Numbered from the stretch's first letter, positions 54,452 through 63,786 are shown. The stretch: DNA of 64,000 nucleotides from Dyadobacter sp. MSC1_007 (GCF_023667495.1 NZ_JAMOZL010000001.1:714817-778816), one strand, 5' to 3'. Notes: generated by a model from the sequence alone, not told the origin. Numbers and translations are program-made.

Positions 54452-55648
54452 ATGAAAAAGATTAAAATAATACTTTCGATCCTATCGTTCAGCACGCTGG
54501 TCACTTTTTTCGGCTGCTCGGATATGGACGACATCCGGAAACCGTTGGGTACGGATGCCGAAAAGCCCGGCGTGGTGAGTGATATTAAGGTGAAGAATTT
54601 CCCTGGCGGCGCTACGATCACTTATGCGCTGCCCAAAGACGCGGACCTGGAATATGTGGTCGCGAATTATTCGATCAACAAAAAGACGACGGCTACAAGC
54701 GAAGTGAAGGCCTCGCATTACAGTAACCAGCTTACGATCGAAGGATTTTCTGATGCGGGTGATTATGACGTCACCTTGTATTCTGTGGACCGCAGTTCCA
54801 ATAAATCTGAACCTGTGATTGTAAAAGTTGCACCCGAGTCGCCCCCGTTGCGGACTGTTTTTAAATCCTTACAACTGGGCGTTGATTTCGGAGGACTTAA
54901 TGTCGCATTCAGCAACCCGGCCGAGGCGAAACTGGCCATTGTGGTGATCACAAAAGACAATAACGGCGATTACATTCCGGTGGAAACGCTCTACACTCAG
55001 GTAAAAGGCGGCTCGTTTGCGGCCCGCGGGTTTGACACCCTCAGCAGGAACTTTGGGGTGTATGTCCGCGACCGCTGGGACAACTATTCCGATACGATTT
55101 TCAAGGAAGTGAAACCGCTTTTTGAAAAACAACTTGACAAAACCAGGTTCCAGGAATACAGGCTCCCAACCGATGAAGAGAGTGGCTATGGATGGAATAT
55201 GCCGTATCTGTGGGACGAAAAGACGACCGAGCCCGGTTTCCACACCATCCCGCTATCGGACAGGGAAATGCCGATCCACCTCACATTTGACCTGGGCGTT
55301 GTCGCCAAATTGAGCCGTTTCAAGCTATGGCAAAGAGAAGGAGACTGGCTCTACAAGCATGGTAACCCGCGTAAATGGGTGATGTGGGGAAGTGAAAAAA
55401 CGCCAAATCCCGACGGCAGCTTCACCGGATGGACCAAGCTGATGGATTGCGAGTCCATTAAGCCGTCCGGCAGCCCCTACGGCGTTAACACCGGCGATGA
55501 CATTGCGTACATGACGGCAGGAGAGGAGTTCGTTTTTCCGCTTACTGCCCCCAGGGTGCGGTATATCAGAATGCAGATCTACCAAAACTGGTCGGATACC
55601 AAGTTTGTCCATTTTACAGAAATCGCCTTTTGGGGAGATACCAAATAA
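54452..55648 (+). CDS. Surface lipoprotein with DUF4959, DUF5126 and DUF5000 domains
   Basis: The ATG at 54452 begins MKKIKIILSILSFSTLVTFFGC, a lipoprotein signal. Residues about 30-125 are DUF4959-like (GVVSDIKVKNFPGGATITYA). Residues about 128-235 are DUF5126-like (VYVRDRWDNYSDTIFKEV). The C-terminus is DUF5000-like (FDLGVVAKLSRFKLWQREGD, RYIRMQIYQNW), a galactose-binding-like fold. In Bacteroidota this protein commonly follows SusD and helps bind glycan at the surface. It lies 12 bases after the SusD gene. Confidence 0.85.
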   Translation: MKKIKIILSILSFSTLVTFFGCSDMDDIRKPLGTDAEKPGVVSDIKVKNFPGGATITYALPKDADLEYVVANYSINKKTTATSEVKASHYSNQLTIEGFSDAGDYDVTLYSVDRSSNKSEPVIVKVAPESPPLRTVFKSLQLGVDFGGLNVAFSNPAEAKLAIVVITKDNNGDYIPVETLYTQVKGGSFAARGFDTLSRNFGVYVRDRWDNYSDTIFKEVKPLFEKQLDKTRFQEYRLPTDEESGYGWNMPYLWDEKTTEPGFHTIPLSDREMPIHLTFDLGVVAKLSRFKLWQREGDWLYKHGNPRKWVMWGSEKTPNPDGSFTGWTKLMDCESIKPSGSPYGVNTGDDIAYMTAGEEFVFPLTAPRVRYIRMQIYQNWSDTKFVHFTEIAFWGDTK

Positions 55649-55666
55649 CAGCAAAACGATACGTTT

Positions 55667-56359
55667 ATGAACATCAGATATAGAATCGCAGGTTGTTTGT
55701 TTTTCCTCGCTGCATTCGCAGCATGTACCGATTGGGACGATTTTAAAAAGTACCAGGCCGGTGGCGAAATCATCTATCCCGGCAAAGGAGACACGGTTAT
55801 CATCGCCTCGGGGCGCAACAGAATGCAGTTGCGCTGGCTCCTCAGTGCCGACCCCAGCGTGACGAAATACAAGCTATATTGGAACAACAGGGCGGACTCC
55901 CTGGAAGCAGCTGTTCCCGCCGACATCATTGGCGATACTCTGAAAATCATGCTCAACCCGCTTCCCGAGGGTACTTATAATTTTGAAATGTATTCCATGG
56001 ATGCCCGGGGGAACAAATCGGTTCCGCTCCGTTTCAATGGCAGGACTTTTGGAACAAATTACGAGAATGGCCTGCTCAACCGGAGCATCGGCTCGACAAG
56101 CTACGACGACAGCCTGAAAATCCTCGAAGTAAGCTGGAATGAACCAGATACTGTCAATGTCAATACCGAACTCAAATACATTGGCCTCGACCAAAAGACG
56201 AAGTCGATTTCAGTCGGCCCAGCAACTTCGGAAAGCGTGATCAAGGACTGGAAACCAGGAACGATCCTGAACTACCGGTCGACTTTTAAACCCGACGAGA
56301 AGGCGATTGACGTTTTTACGGCTGTGAAGTATGACACGTTGTCGGTCAGTTTAGAATGA
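55667..56359 (+). CDS. DUF4998-type surface lipoprotein
   Basis: A 230-residue lipoprotein (signal MNIRYRIAGCLFFLAAFAAC) with the DUF4998 pattern: KYQAGGEIIYPGKGDTVIIA, LRWLLSADPSVTKYKLYWNN and LPEGTYNFEMYSMDARGNKS. This domain usually accompanies DUF5000 proteins in glycan-utilisation loci. Function is presumed carbohydrate binding. It lies 18 bases after the previous gene. Its stop codon is inside the first unit of a tandem repeat. Confidence 0.85.
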   Translation: MNIRYRIAGCLFFLAAFAACTDWDDFKKYQAGGEIIYPGKGDTVIIASGRNRMQLRWLLSADPSVTKYKLYWNNRADSLEAAVPADIIGDTLKIMLNPLPEGTYNFEMYSMDARGNKSVPLRFNGRTFGTNYENGLLNRSIGSTSYDDSLKILEVSWNEPDTVNVNTELKYIGLDQKTKSISVGPATSESVIKDWKPGTILNYRSTFKPDEKAIDVFTAVKYDTLSVSLE

Positions 56360-56420
56360 GCCGCCGTGGTACGGAGAATGAGCCGCCGTGGAACGGGGAA
56401 TGAGCCGCCGTGGAACGGAG
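56355..56420. repeat. 22-base tandem repeat, three copies
   Basis: The unit AATGAGCCGCCGTGGWACGG plus two bases recurs at 56355, 56377 and 56399, with one or two changes. A degenerate fourth copy with one insertion lies at 56473-56495 (AATGAGCCGTCCGTCG...). The first copy contains the stop codon of the DUF4998 gene. Confidence 0.85.
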
Positions 56421-56452
56421 AATGAGTGAATGAGTGAATGAGTGAATGGGTG
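56421..56452. repeat. 8-base tandem repeat (AATGAGTG), four copies
   Basis: AATGAGTG is repeated three times and followed by AATGGGTG, then by degenerate copies to about 56472. It is in the gap between the DUF4998 and fucosidase genes. I see no other feature in this gap. Confidence 0.8.
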
Positions 56453-56637
56453 AATAACTGAGTGAATGATTGAATGAGCCGTCCGTCGAACAGAGTATTT
56501 TAGGCAGTTATCTAAGCATTATCATCCCAGGCGCTTTATATACAGGAATCATTGTGTTAAGTTGGCACCTTTTACGGATCAGGCGCGTGATAGCGTGCCT
56601 GATTTCGGATTTTTTAAACAACAGATCACATAAACCG

Positions 56638-59142
56638 ATGAAAATCGCGCTTAAAAGAATAGTACTGCCGGTGGTTATTTTGGGGTGGTGCATTCCGGAA
56701 GTTTTGGCCCAAAAAGCTAATTCACTTATACTTTGGTACAAACAGCCCGCCAAAGAATGGATCGAAGCCCTGCCTGTGGGGAACGGCCACATCGGGGCTA
56801 TGGTGTTTGGAAAAGTCGAAGAAGAGCTTATCCAGCTGAATGAAAGCACATTGTGGTCGGGTGGGCCGGTTAAAACGAATGTAAACCCAGGCTCGGCTTC
56901 ATACCTTCCTCAGGTTCGCAAAGCATTGCTCGAAAACCAGGATTACCAGCTTGCCAATACGTTGCTGAAAAAAATGCAGGGCATGTACACGGAGTCGTAT
57001 ATGCCTATGGGTGACTTAAAAATTACCCAGGATTTCCAGGGCGCCACACCCGAAGGCTACTACCGCGATCTGGATATCGGCAATGCGACAGCGAACACAA
57101 TTTTTACAGTGAACGGCGTCGAATACAAACGTGAAATTTTCACCTCAGCCCCCGACAATATCCTCGTAGTCCGGCTATCGGCAAGCAAAGCCGGGCAGTT
57201 GAATTTCAACGTTTCTGCGAGTAGCCAGCTGCATTACCAAACAGACGTTTCAAAAGGTAATGAATTGTTGGTCAGCGGGAAAGCACCTGCGCGTGTGAAC
57301 CCCAATTACTACAATCCGCCCGGCCAGCAGCCGATCGTTTATGAGGATACTGCCGGTTGTAACGGCATGCGTTTTCAGTTCAGGATCAAGGCTGTAAGTA
57401 GGGATGGGCAGATCGCTGCCTCGTCTTCGGGCATCTCGGTGAAGGGCGCTTCGCAAGTCATCCTGTATATTTCCGCCGCCACAAGTTTCAACGGTTTCGA
57501 CAAATGCCCCGACCGCGAGGGCAAAGACGAGCAGGCACTCGCCGCCGGTTTCATGCAAAAGGCATCGTCCAAAAGCTTTGACCAGCTTAAAAATGACCAT
57601 TTGAAAGACTTCAAATCCTTTTTCAACCGTGTTAATTTCAATATTAAAGACACGCTGAGTGTCAATGCAAATGCGCAATTACCTTCCGACGAACGTTTGA
57701 AGTCCTACTCGAAAGGCGCTTATGACCCGGGCTTGGAAACCCTTTACTTTCAGTTTGGAAGGTATCTGCTGATTTCCTCTTCGCGTCCAGCGCTTCCGGG
57801 CGTGCCGGCCGGGGCACCTGCCAACTTGCAGGGAATCTGGAACAAGGAAATGCGGCCGCCATGGAGCTCCAACTACACGATTAATATCAACACCCAGATG
57901 AACTACTGGCCCGCGGAGGTAACGAATCTCTCGGAAATGCACAAACCGCTGCTGGCCTGGATCCAGAACCTGTCCAAAACCGGTGCAACCACGGCGAAGG
58001 AGTTTTACGGGGCAAAGGGCTGGGTAGCGCACCACAATTCGGACATCTGGGGAATGTCGAACCCGGTAGGTAATGTGGGTGACGGCGACCCGGTTTGGGC
58101 CAACTGGTTTATGGGTGCCGACTGGCTTTGTCAACATCTGTGGGAGCATTACCGGTTTACGCAAGACAAGGATTTTCTCAAAAACAAAGCCTACCCGGTC
58201 ATGAAGGAGGCGGCGATTTTCACGCTCGACTGGCTGGTCGAAGACAAGGATGGTTACCTGGTAACGGCGCCTTCCACTTCACCGGAAAACCTGTTCAAAG
58301 ACCCCAAAGGCGGTGAAGCAGCGGTTTCGGTAGCCACAACCATGGATATTTCCATTATCTACGATCTTTTTTCGAACCTCATCGATGCCGGTGAAGTGCT
58401 GGGGACGGATACCGAATTCAGGAACCTGCTGATCGAAAAACGCAAAAAACTGTATCCGCTCAAAATCGACAAAAGGGGCAGGTTGCAGGAGTGGTACAAA
58501 GACTTTGAGGAGACCGATACGCTGCACCGGCACGTTTCGCATTTGTTTGCACTGCACCCGGGCCGCCGGATTTCCACCGAAACGCCGGAGTATTTTGAGG
58601 CTGCCAAAAAAACGCTGGAAGTACGCGGCGACGCAGGTACGGGATGGAGTAAAGGCTGGAAAATCAACTTCTGGGCACGGTTGCTGGACGGCGACCACGC
58701 TTACAAACTGATCCGCCAGCTCATGCGATACACCGACAACTCCAAAGGCAGTTCGGGCGGAGGAACCTATCCCAACTTCTTCGACGCACATCCGCCATTC
58801 CAGATCGACGGAAATTTTGCAGGCACCGCCGGAATGGCCGAAATGCTCGTACAAAGCCACTTATCCGAGCTCTCGATCTTACCCGCACTCCCTTCGGCCT
58901 GGAAGGAGGGAAAAGTAACCGGATTAAGGGCAAGATCCGGATTTGAGCTCGATATCGACTGGAAAGACGGAAAATTGAAACAAGCGAGGATCAAATCATT
59001 AAACGGTCGGCCCTGCCAACTACGGACAAGCGTACCCATCACCGTCGCAGGCATGCAAGCGAAAAGTAAGAAGGCTGGAAATGGCTATGTTACAATGGTG
59101 AGTATTAAAAAGGGGGCCACGGTGGTTGTGCGGCCGATGTGA
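56638..59142 (+). CDS. GH95-family alpha-L-fucosidase
   Basis: The ATG at 56638 is preferred because it starts a signal peptide ([19 protein letters not shown], then QK); an in-frame upstream opening at 56470 falls in the repeats. The 834-residue product has a GH95 N-terminal beta domain ([31 protein letters not shown]). An (alpha/alpha)6 catalytic region follows: [13 protein letters not shown] (Asn site), [10 protein letters not shown] (Glu acid) and [17 protein letters not shown] (Asp). GH95 enzymes are inverting alpha-L-fucosidases or related galactosidases. It would act in the periplasm or at the surface on the glycan imported by the SusCD pair. Confidence 0.9.
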   Translation: MKIALKRIVLPVVILGWCIPEVLAQKANSLILWYKQPAKEWIEALPVGNGHIGAMVFGKVEEELIQLNESTLWSGGPVKTNVNPGSASYLPQVRKALLENQDYQLANTLLKKMQGMYTESYMPMGDLKITQDFQGATPEGYYRDLDIGNATANTIFTVNGVEYKREIFTSAPDNILVVRLSASKAGQLNFNVSASSQLHYQTDVSKGNELLVSGKAPARVNPNYYNPPGQQPIVYEDTAGCNGMRFQFRIKAVSRDGQIAASSSGISVKGASQVILYISAATSFNGFDKCPDREGKDEQALAAGFMQKASSKSFDQLKNDHLKDFKSFFNRVNFNIKDTLSVNANAQLPSDERLKSYSKGAYDPGLETLYFQFGRYLLISSSRPALPGVPAGAPANLQGIWNKEMRPPWSSNYTININTQMNYWPAEVTNLSEMHKPLLAWIQNLSKTGATTAKEFYGAKGWVAHHNSDIWGMSNPVGNVGDGDPVWANWFMGADWLCQHLWEHYRFTQDKDFLKNKAYPVMKEAAIFTLDWLVEDKDGYLVTAPSTSPENLFKDPKGGEAAVSVATTMDISIIYDLFSNLIDAGEVLGTDTEFRNLLIEKRKKLYPLKIDKRGRLQEWYKDFEETDTLHRHVSHLFALHPGRRISTETPEYFEAAKKTLEVRGDAGTGWSKGWKINFWARLLDGDHAYKLIRQLMRYTDNSKGSSGGGTYPNFFDAHPPFQIDGNFAGTAGMAEMLVQSHLSELSILPALPSAWKEGKVTGLRARSGFELDIDWKDGKLKQARIKSLNGRPCQLRTSVPITVAGMQAKSKKAGNGYVTMVSIKKGATVVVRPM

Positions 59143-59162
59143 CGAACCATGCAAGCGAAGTG

Positions 59163-59202
59163 AGAGTGAAGCCAAGAGTCAGTTTTTGGCTTCTACTCTT
59201 TT
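59163..59202. terminator. Bidirectional terminator
   Basis: AGAGTGAAGCCAA / TTGGCTTC-t-ACTCT with a following T-run lies between the convergent fucosidase and nucleotidyltransferase-HEPN genes. The stop codon of the latter lies inside the stem. Confidence 0.75.
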
Positions 59203-60047
59203 GTGAACTGCGTAATGCGCTTGTTGCAAATGCGTTCGGTCAAGTCTTTCAACAACTTCACGCGATCGCTCAGGTATTCCAATTCTGCTTTTTCGATTTC
59301 GTAGTGCATTTCATATCTCGCGTCTATATACGCTTTTCTTAGAAGTTGAAACAGCCGCTCTTCGTCGGGTGTACTTCTTGGAAAAACGGTTGCGAAGTCG
59401 GGATGGAGTTTTCCGACTTGATTTCCTAATTCCTCGATATCGTGCGTTCTGGGTTTGTAATCTGTAAAGACGAGCAGGACCGCGGCATAATATCTTTCCG
59501 TAGCTTGGTGCAGTTCAAATGCTGCGTTTTTAAACCATGTCTTTTCAATTTGTATAAAAGCAGTTTCCAAAAAGAGATTTGCACTCTCAAACCAATGCTT
59601 AAATGCATTGGTGGCTTTTTTCTGTCTTTCCTCCGGGTTCATGTTTTTCGGTTCGGATAACTTAAAATTTTCGGAATCAAAAAGCAGAATTCCCTCCTTC
59701 AAAATATCCGCAAAAAAGTAGCTATTCGTTTCAATCTTGTCGTTTACGAAGCCGATGCTGTGATATATGATGCTAGTCCGCGTGATATCCTCATTGGACA
59801 TCAGTTCCTTTTCCAACTCCCTCGACTTTTTCCCGTGCTTGGCTGTATGTCGGTCCTTGGTGACGATCAGAATGTCAAAATCGCTTACGTACTCGTATTT
59901 CTCCTGGTAATCCTCCACCCAGTCACCTCGCGCATAGCTGCCGAAGAGGATGATCATTTCAGCCGGGACTTTGTCCAGGATGATTTGGGTGAGCGCTTTT
60001 AGTTGGTCTTGTTTGTGTTGTGGGAGGTGGGAGAGGGTTGTTTTCAT
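59193..60047 (-). CDS. Fused MNT nucleotidyltransferase-HEPN protein (copy B)
   Basis: A 284-residue protein, about 78% identical by eye to the product of 15373-16227. It has the nucleotidyltransferase motif FGSYARG with SDFDILI, and the HEPN-like ELHQATERYYAAVLLVFTDY with THDIEELG. Variation is concentrated in the linker (about 130-175) and the last 60 residues. It lies 19 bases after a truncated XRE-type frame and next to a fragment of a third copy. Toxin-antitoxin or nucleotide-signalling roles are suggested by family membership only. Confidence 0.85.
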   Translation of the reverse strand: MKTTLSHLPQHKQDQLKALTQIILDKVPAEMIILFGSYARGDWVEDYQEKYEYVSDFDILIVTKDRHTAKHGKKSRELEKELMSNEDITRTSIIYHSIGFVNDKIETNSYFFADILKEGILLFDSENFKLSEPKNMNPEERQKKATNAFKHWFESANLFLETAFIQIEKTWFKNAAFELHQATERYYAAVLLVFTDYKPRTHDIEELGNQVGKLHPDFATVFPRSTPDEERLFQLLRKAYIDARYEMHYEIEKAELEYLSDRVKLLKDLTERICNKRITQFTKE

Positions 60048-60066
60048 GGGTGTGTGTTGATTGGTT

Positions 60067-60225
60067 TTATTTCAAACTGCGTTTGTCTCTTGCTTGCTTA
60101 GTTGCATGTCCCAACAGATCGATTTTCAGCTCGTTTTCAAAAATATCGCGTCTCTTTGTTCCGGGTTTGCCAATGTGTTTGTCTATCATTGTGTCAAGTG
60201 GGACTGTTTTAAGTTTATTGTTCAT
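60067..60225 (-). pseudogene. Truncated XRE-type antitoxin N-terminus
   Basis: The frame from the ATG at 60225 reads MNNKLKTVPLDTMIDKHIGK, then PGTKRRDIFENELKIDLLGH and ATKQARDKRSLK before a stop. This resembles the N-terminal arm of HigA-like XRE antitoxins (xKLIGKxGTxxRDxFExEL...LGxxIKxARKxxxLTQEQLG). It ends just where the helix-turn-helix should begin, so the DNA-binding domain is missing. It immediately precedes the nucleotidyltransferase-HEPN gene. Confidence 0.6.
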
Positions 60226-60308
60226 TTTTGATTGTTGTTTAAAAATTTACGTTTTTGTCTGTCTTCGGCGACAGCAAGAATATTAAAAATCGCTCACATT
60301 CATACTTC

Positions 60309-60454
60309 TTATGATATCCTCGACCCGTTCACTCCGCGCGTAGCTGCTGAAGATGATAACCATTTTGGCCGGGACTCGTTCGAGGACAATTTAGGTTAGG
60401 GTTTTTAGCGGGTCTTGTTTGGGCTTTGGGAAAGTGGGAAAGGAACGTTTTCAT
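60309..60454 (-). pseudogene. 5' fragment of a third MNT-HEPN gene
   Basis: From the ATG at 60454 the product starts MKTFLSHFPKAQTR, like copy B (MKTTLSHLPQHKQD). After a frame change it continues VPAKMVIIFSSYARSERVED, aligning with VPAEMIILFGSYARGDWVED. Similarity ends near 60309. It has lost the Gly of the GSYARG motif and everything downstream. By eye it is more diverged than copies A and B are from each other. Confidence 0.75.
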
Positions 60455-60753
60455 ACGAGTGTGAGTTGGTGTGGAAAAACAAGAAGTTTCTGGGACGTTT
60501 CGGATAATGCCTTCTTGTCAAAATTCAATCATTTTACCTTATTTGATCGGTTGAATAGTGAAAATGATTCGTTCAAAACACAGTACACTTAACAGAAGGC
60601 TTGATTCTCTTGCTATGCCATAGCTATTCTGCAGCTTCAAATTATGCGAGCTCCTCCGTCGCCGTTCGTAGCAACGAGGACAAAGTCACAGTGTTTCAAA
60701 AGAATTTCGAAGATCAATTTTGCAGGTCGGAGCGTGAGAATGGGAAACGCCTT
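60455..60753. other. Gene-free stretch beside the ATPase gene
   Basis: I see no convincing gene, hairpin or promoter here. Short frames exist on both strands, but none has a recognisable motif or ribosome-binding context. It may be decayed sequence like its neighbours. Confidence 0.4.
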
Positions 60754-62943
60754 TTAGGTAATTGTGCTTTCAAGTTCTTTTATGTCTTTATATAGGGTTA
60801 ACAAATGGTCTTCAGATAAATCCATCAATGGTTCGTACATAAATGAATTTAAGTGTAAATTTTCTGCTGTCATTAAGTTAACTCTGTCAAAAATTTCTAT
60901 TTCTTTCTTGTCGTTTGGGAATTCGGCTTTGTACTGTCCGACAATTTTTCCAGTTTCCTTACTCCAAATGCCAGTGTGAAAATCTACGCCTGTGACCTTT
61001 TTTATAATGTATTCTTCTGCCTTAAACCTTATGGCGATTGAAAGACAAAGTTTCGATTTTAAATCTAAAACGGGTTCGATTACTTTGTTCATTTCGATTT
61101 CATCTGCAATTGAAATGGCTAAGTCGTACACTTTTTTTGACGTATCTGGCAGCGTTTCCTCCATTCCAAAAACAGCATTAAAAATGGCTAATATATCCCC
61201 CAATGTATGTTCCTTGGTTTCTTTTATATTCTCAGGTATATTAGCAGGTTTTATATGTAATAGGGAAGTTAGGGTTAAATAATTTGTATTTTTCGTTCCA
61301 ACGGTATATTCGATTAAGTTTCTGACAAACGGAATGCAAGAAATAAATGACTTTTCGCAGGTTGAAAAATTTTTTCGAAGTAATGGAAAGACATCTTGCT
61401 TTTCACCTGGTACCAAACTAACTTGGCTTGCTGATTTTACTGCTTTTAAGTTTCCTGTCCAATTATTAACACCTTCCAGCCTTTTTTTAATTGTCTTATA
61501 AAAGTCAAAATTGTGAGTTAGAATTATCATTTTGAACTTTGGGTCGTCCGAGATGTCTTTTAAATACTCGATAATAGCATATTTATTTTTATAATCGAAC
61601 GAATCTGCAATGTCATCAATTATGAATAATTGGTTAATATTGATCTTTTTCCTGGTTTCAATTTGGAAAATGATATTTAACAAATAAAACACTCTTTGTT
61701 CTCCCGTACTCAGACTTTTATTAATTTCTGCACCTCCTAGGTCCTTTATAGAAAGTCCATCTTCATATGTGAAGACCAAAGAGGCGGGCTCATTTTTTAA
61801 AATAACATCTTCTTGGTTTTTTACTTTTATTTTGAATGGAATGGTGAACCTGTTTTTAAAAATATCAACTACCTTTAGCCATTCAATTTGTTCTTTTTTC
61901 GCTTCAATGGTAATTTCGGTTCTTCTGGTCTTTGTTTCAGTATACAATTTTGAAAGTACATCAAGTTCACTTTTGTGATTTGCGATGTAATTTATGATTA
62001 GTTTCTTTTTAAAATTTTCTAAATCAAGAAACTCTTTAATAATTTCTTGATTGTTTTCAACATATGTTCGAAAATTTCGTAGTTCATTGTTTGCATTTAG
62101 AGCTTTGTCAATTTCATTAAATTTTGAGGCTAACTCGGGATCGTTTAGAACTTTTTCCTTTTCTTCCTTTACTACGCTTTCTAATTCATGAATATTTCCA
62201 ATTTCGATGTTTTTTATTTTAACCTTGTGATCTGCTTTGAAGAACCCATTGTCTTTTAATGATTTTGTAACATTGTCCGCATTGTTGTGATTGAATTCCC
62301 CCTTTTTAAAGAATGTTGTGTTTTCATTTACTAGCTTGTCGTAAATTGTGATATATTCTTTTATTTTTGCATTAAACGATTTTTCGCTTAAAAACTTGAT
62401 AACTTTTTCGTTGAAAATTTCATTAAAAATGATATTTGCCAGAATAGGCGTATCGATGTCGCTTATTTCGTGTGTGCGACTTTCAATAAAGGTGAGAAAG
62501 TCGGTTTTGAATGCTTCTTCAATAGCTTGTTCGATTGCTTTATCTTTCAAGCCAAAGTACGGTTGAATAGTTTTTATAAATTCTTTTTTAGTCTCGTTAA
62601 GCTTAATATTAATTGTATCATATTCTGTTTTAAGTGTTGAATTGGCAAGTATCGTTGATGCTTCTTTAAAATCGGCGTCTTGCATTCGATTGATAACAAA
62701 TATTTCTTCTTTAAGAATATCTCTGTTATCTACAAGTGCTGACCTATGATTCACTCTATCAGTAAATATTCGATCCTCAGAAACCTTTTCTAATGAAATA
62801 TCTTCGAGTGTCTTAGCGAACGATGACTTCATAGCTCCATTTGGTGCGTATATGATTTGCACTTTGGAACTAGTAAAGTCAAACGTGTGATGCAATTTTT
62901 TTATTCCATAACAGTTTTCAAAATGTATTTTTAGTTCATTCAT
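60754..62943 (-). CDS. Large AAA/ABC-type ATPase, possible defence protein
   Basis: A 729-residue protein. Walker A is near residue 33 (YAPNGAMKSSFAK), with Met where the usual P-loop has Gly before the Lys. A long helical middle (about 90-400) follows. The ABC-like signature is SLSTGEQRVFYLL, Walker B LFIIDDIADSF and the H-loop ILTHNFDFYKTI. The layout resembles AAA_13-type proteins such as PrrC/RloC. The C-terminal third (FVRNLIEYTVGTKNTNYLTL, TSLLHIKPAN) could be an effector, but I see no nuclease motif. The gene is much more AT-rich than the rest of the window, suggesting acquisition by transfer. A defence role is inferred from architecture and context. Confidence 0.75.
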   Translation of the reverse strand: MNELKIHFENCYGIKKLHHTFDFTSSKVQIIYAPNGAMKSSFAKTLEDISLEKVSEDRIFTDRVNHRSALVDNRDILKEEIFVINRMQDADFKEASTILANSTLKTEYDTINIKLNETKKEFIKTIQPYFGLKDKAIEQAIEEAFKTDFLTFIESRTHEISDIDTPILANIIFNEIFNEKVIKFLSEKSFNAKIKEYITIYDKLVNENTTFFKKGEFNHNNADNVTKSLKDNGFFKADHKVKIKNIEIGNIHELESVVKEEKEKVLNDPELASKFNEIDKALNANNELRNFRTYVENNQEIIKEFLDLENFKKKLIINYIANHKSELDVLSKLYTETKTRRTEITIEAKKEQIEWLKVVDIFKNRFTIPFKIKVKNQEDVILKNEPASLVFTYEDGLSIKDLGGAEINKSLSTGEQRVFYLLNIIFQIETRKKININQLFIIDDIADSFDYKNKYAIIEYLKDISDDPKFKMIILTHNFDFYKTIKKRLEGVNNWTGNLKAVKSASQVSLVPGEKQDVFPLLRKNFSTCEKSFISCIPFVRNLIEYTVGTKNTNYLTLTSLLHIKPANIPENIKETKEHTLGDILAIFNAVFGMEETLPDTSKKVYDLAISIADEIEMNKVIEPVLDLKSKLCLSIAIRFKAEEYIIKKVTGVDFHTGIWSKETGKIVGQYKAEFPNDKKEIEIFDRVNLMTAENLHLNSFMYEPLMDLSEDHLLTLYKDIKELESTIT

Positions 62944-63269
62944 TTTGTGATTGGTTGTTTGTGCGATCTAGAATTGCATATCGCCTTATTTGTTAGTTAA
63001 TGAGACTTGGAGCTACTACAAGAGTAATCATTGTGAGTGATATTTGGAAATTTGATCAGTTTTAATCTCAAGAACTGATTAACAGGTAAATAGTCACATG
63101 CCAGATACTCAAATGAAACACAAGGCGCAGTCACCCAACCGCTCCTCCTGCCTCAAACCCAATTGAGGGTCAGCAACGGAACGCCAATACTATAAAATAC
63201 TCCGTGGGTTATAGAACATGAATATTTTTCAGTTTGCATCAGCTCGTCCTATATTAGCAGCGTCATCTC
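62944..63269. other. Gap with no identified gene
   Basis: No start-to-stop gene is seen. One minus-strand frame (about 63105-63205) reads SVADPQLGLRQEERLGDCAL, which looks coding-like but is not recognised and may be a remnant. The upstream promoter of the ATPase gene should lie here; I cannot point to it. Confidence 0.3.
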
Positions 63270-63581
63270 TCAATACGTCACACTCAGCTTCAAATTCCCA
63301 CCCAGCCCTTCTCTAATAATACGCATTAAAGTCGAAAGCCTGATGTCACTAGCATTGTTTTCAATGCGCGAGATGTAGGTTTTGGTCGTGCCGCATTTGT
63401 CGGCTAGCTGTTCTTGTGTTAAGCCTTGTTTCTTGCGTAGCTCCTGAATCATCGCTCCCAGTTTGAAGGCTTCGAATTCTTCTTCGTATTGTTCTCTGTC
63501 AGCCGTTCCTCGTTTTCCGTATTGATCGTCCAAATGTGCGGAAAACGAGGTTAATTTTTTATTTGAGGTTTCGCTGCTCAT
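63270..63581 (-). CDS. higA: HigA-type XRE antitoxin
   Basis: A 103-residue protein with a HigA-like layout. An N-terminal arm (HLDDQYGKRGTADREQYEEE) is followed by an intact helix-turn-helix: KLGAMIQELRKKQGLTQEQL, ADKCGTTKTYISRIENNASD, then IRLSTLMRIIREGLGGNLKL. HigA antitoxins follow and neutralise a RelE-like HigB toxin and repress their own operon. Its start overlaps the toxin tail (63559-63681), which is the standard order. Since the toxin is truncated, this is an orphan antitoxin. Confidence 0.85.
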   Translation of the reverse strand: MSSETSNKKLTSFSAHLDDQYGKRGTADREQYEEEFEAFKLGAMIQELRKKQGLTQEQLADKCGTTKTYISRIENNASDIRLSTLMRIIREGLGGNLKLSVTY

Positions 63582-63681
63582 TGAAGTATTGTTTTTTAAG
63601 TTTTTCCGCCAGGTCTAACTCGCTTTTGTGGGTGTTCTGCTTGGTTAATTTGGGAGTGTGTGGAAATTGCTGACTTAGTGT
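63559..63681 (-). pseudogene. higB: C-terminal remnant of a HigB-type toxin
   Basis: The frame reads PKLTKQNTHKSELDLAEKLK followed by KQYFNEQRNLK and a stop at 63559. It resembles the conserved end of HigB/Gp49-like toxins (F.KKTQKTPKSEL..AEKLKKEYF). Toward 63681 the frame meets a stop, so the catalytic part is missing. The end overlaps the HigA start by 23 bases, as in intact higBA pairs. Confidence 0.65.
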
Positions 63682-63786
63682 CGCTTATTTTTTATAAAGT
63701 TATCTAATTGGATAACAAATCCAACATTGGTCATTTGTTTTTTTGCTGACGAGCCGGCGTTTACGCGCGGTTGATAGCGCGGTCGC

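Noticed and set aside
60601..60795. 64-codon plus-strand frame next to the ATPase gene
   Set aside because: It has low-complexity, unsupported sequence and no ribosome-binding context; it overlaps the ATPase gene end.
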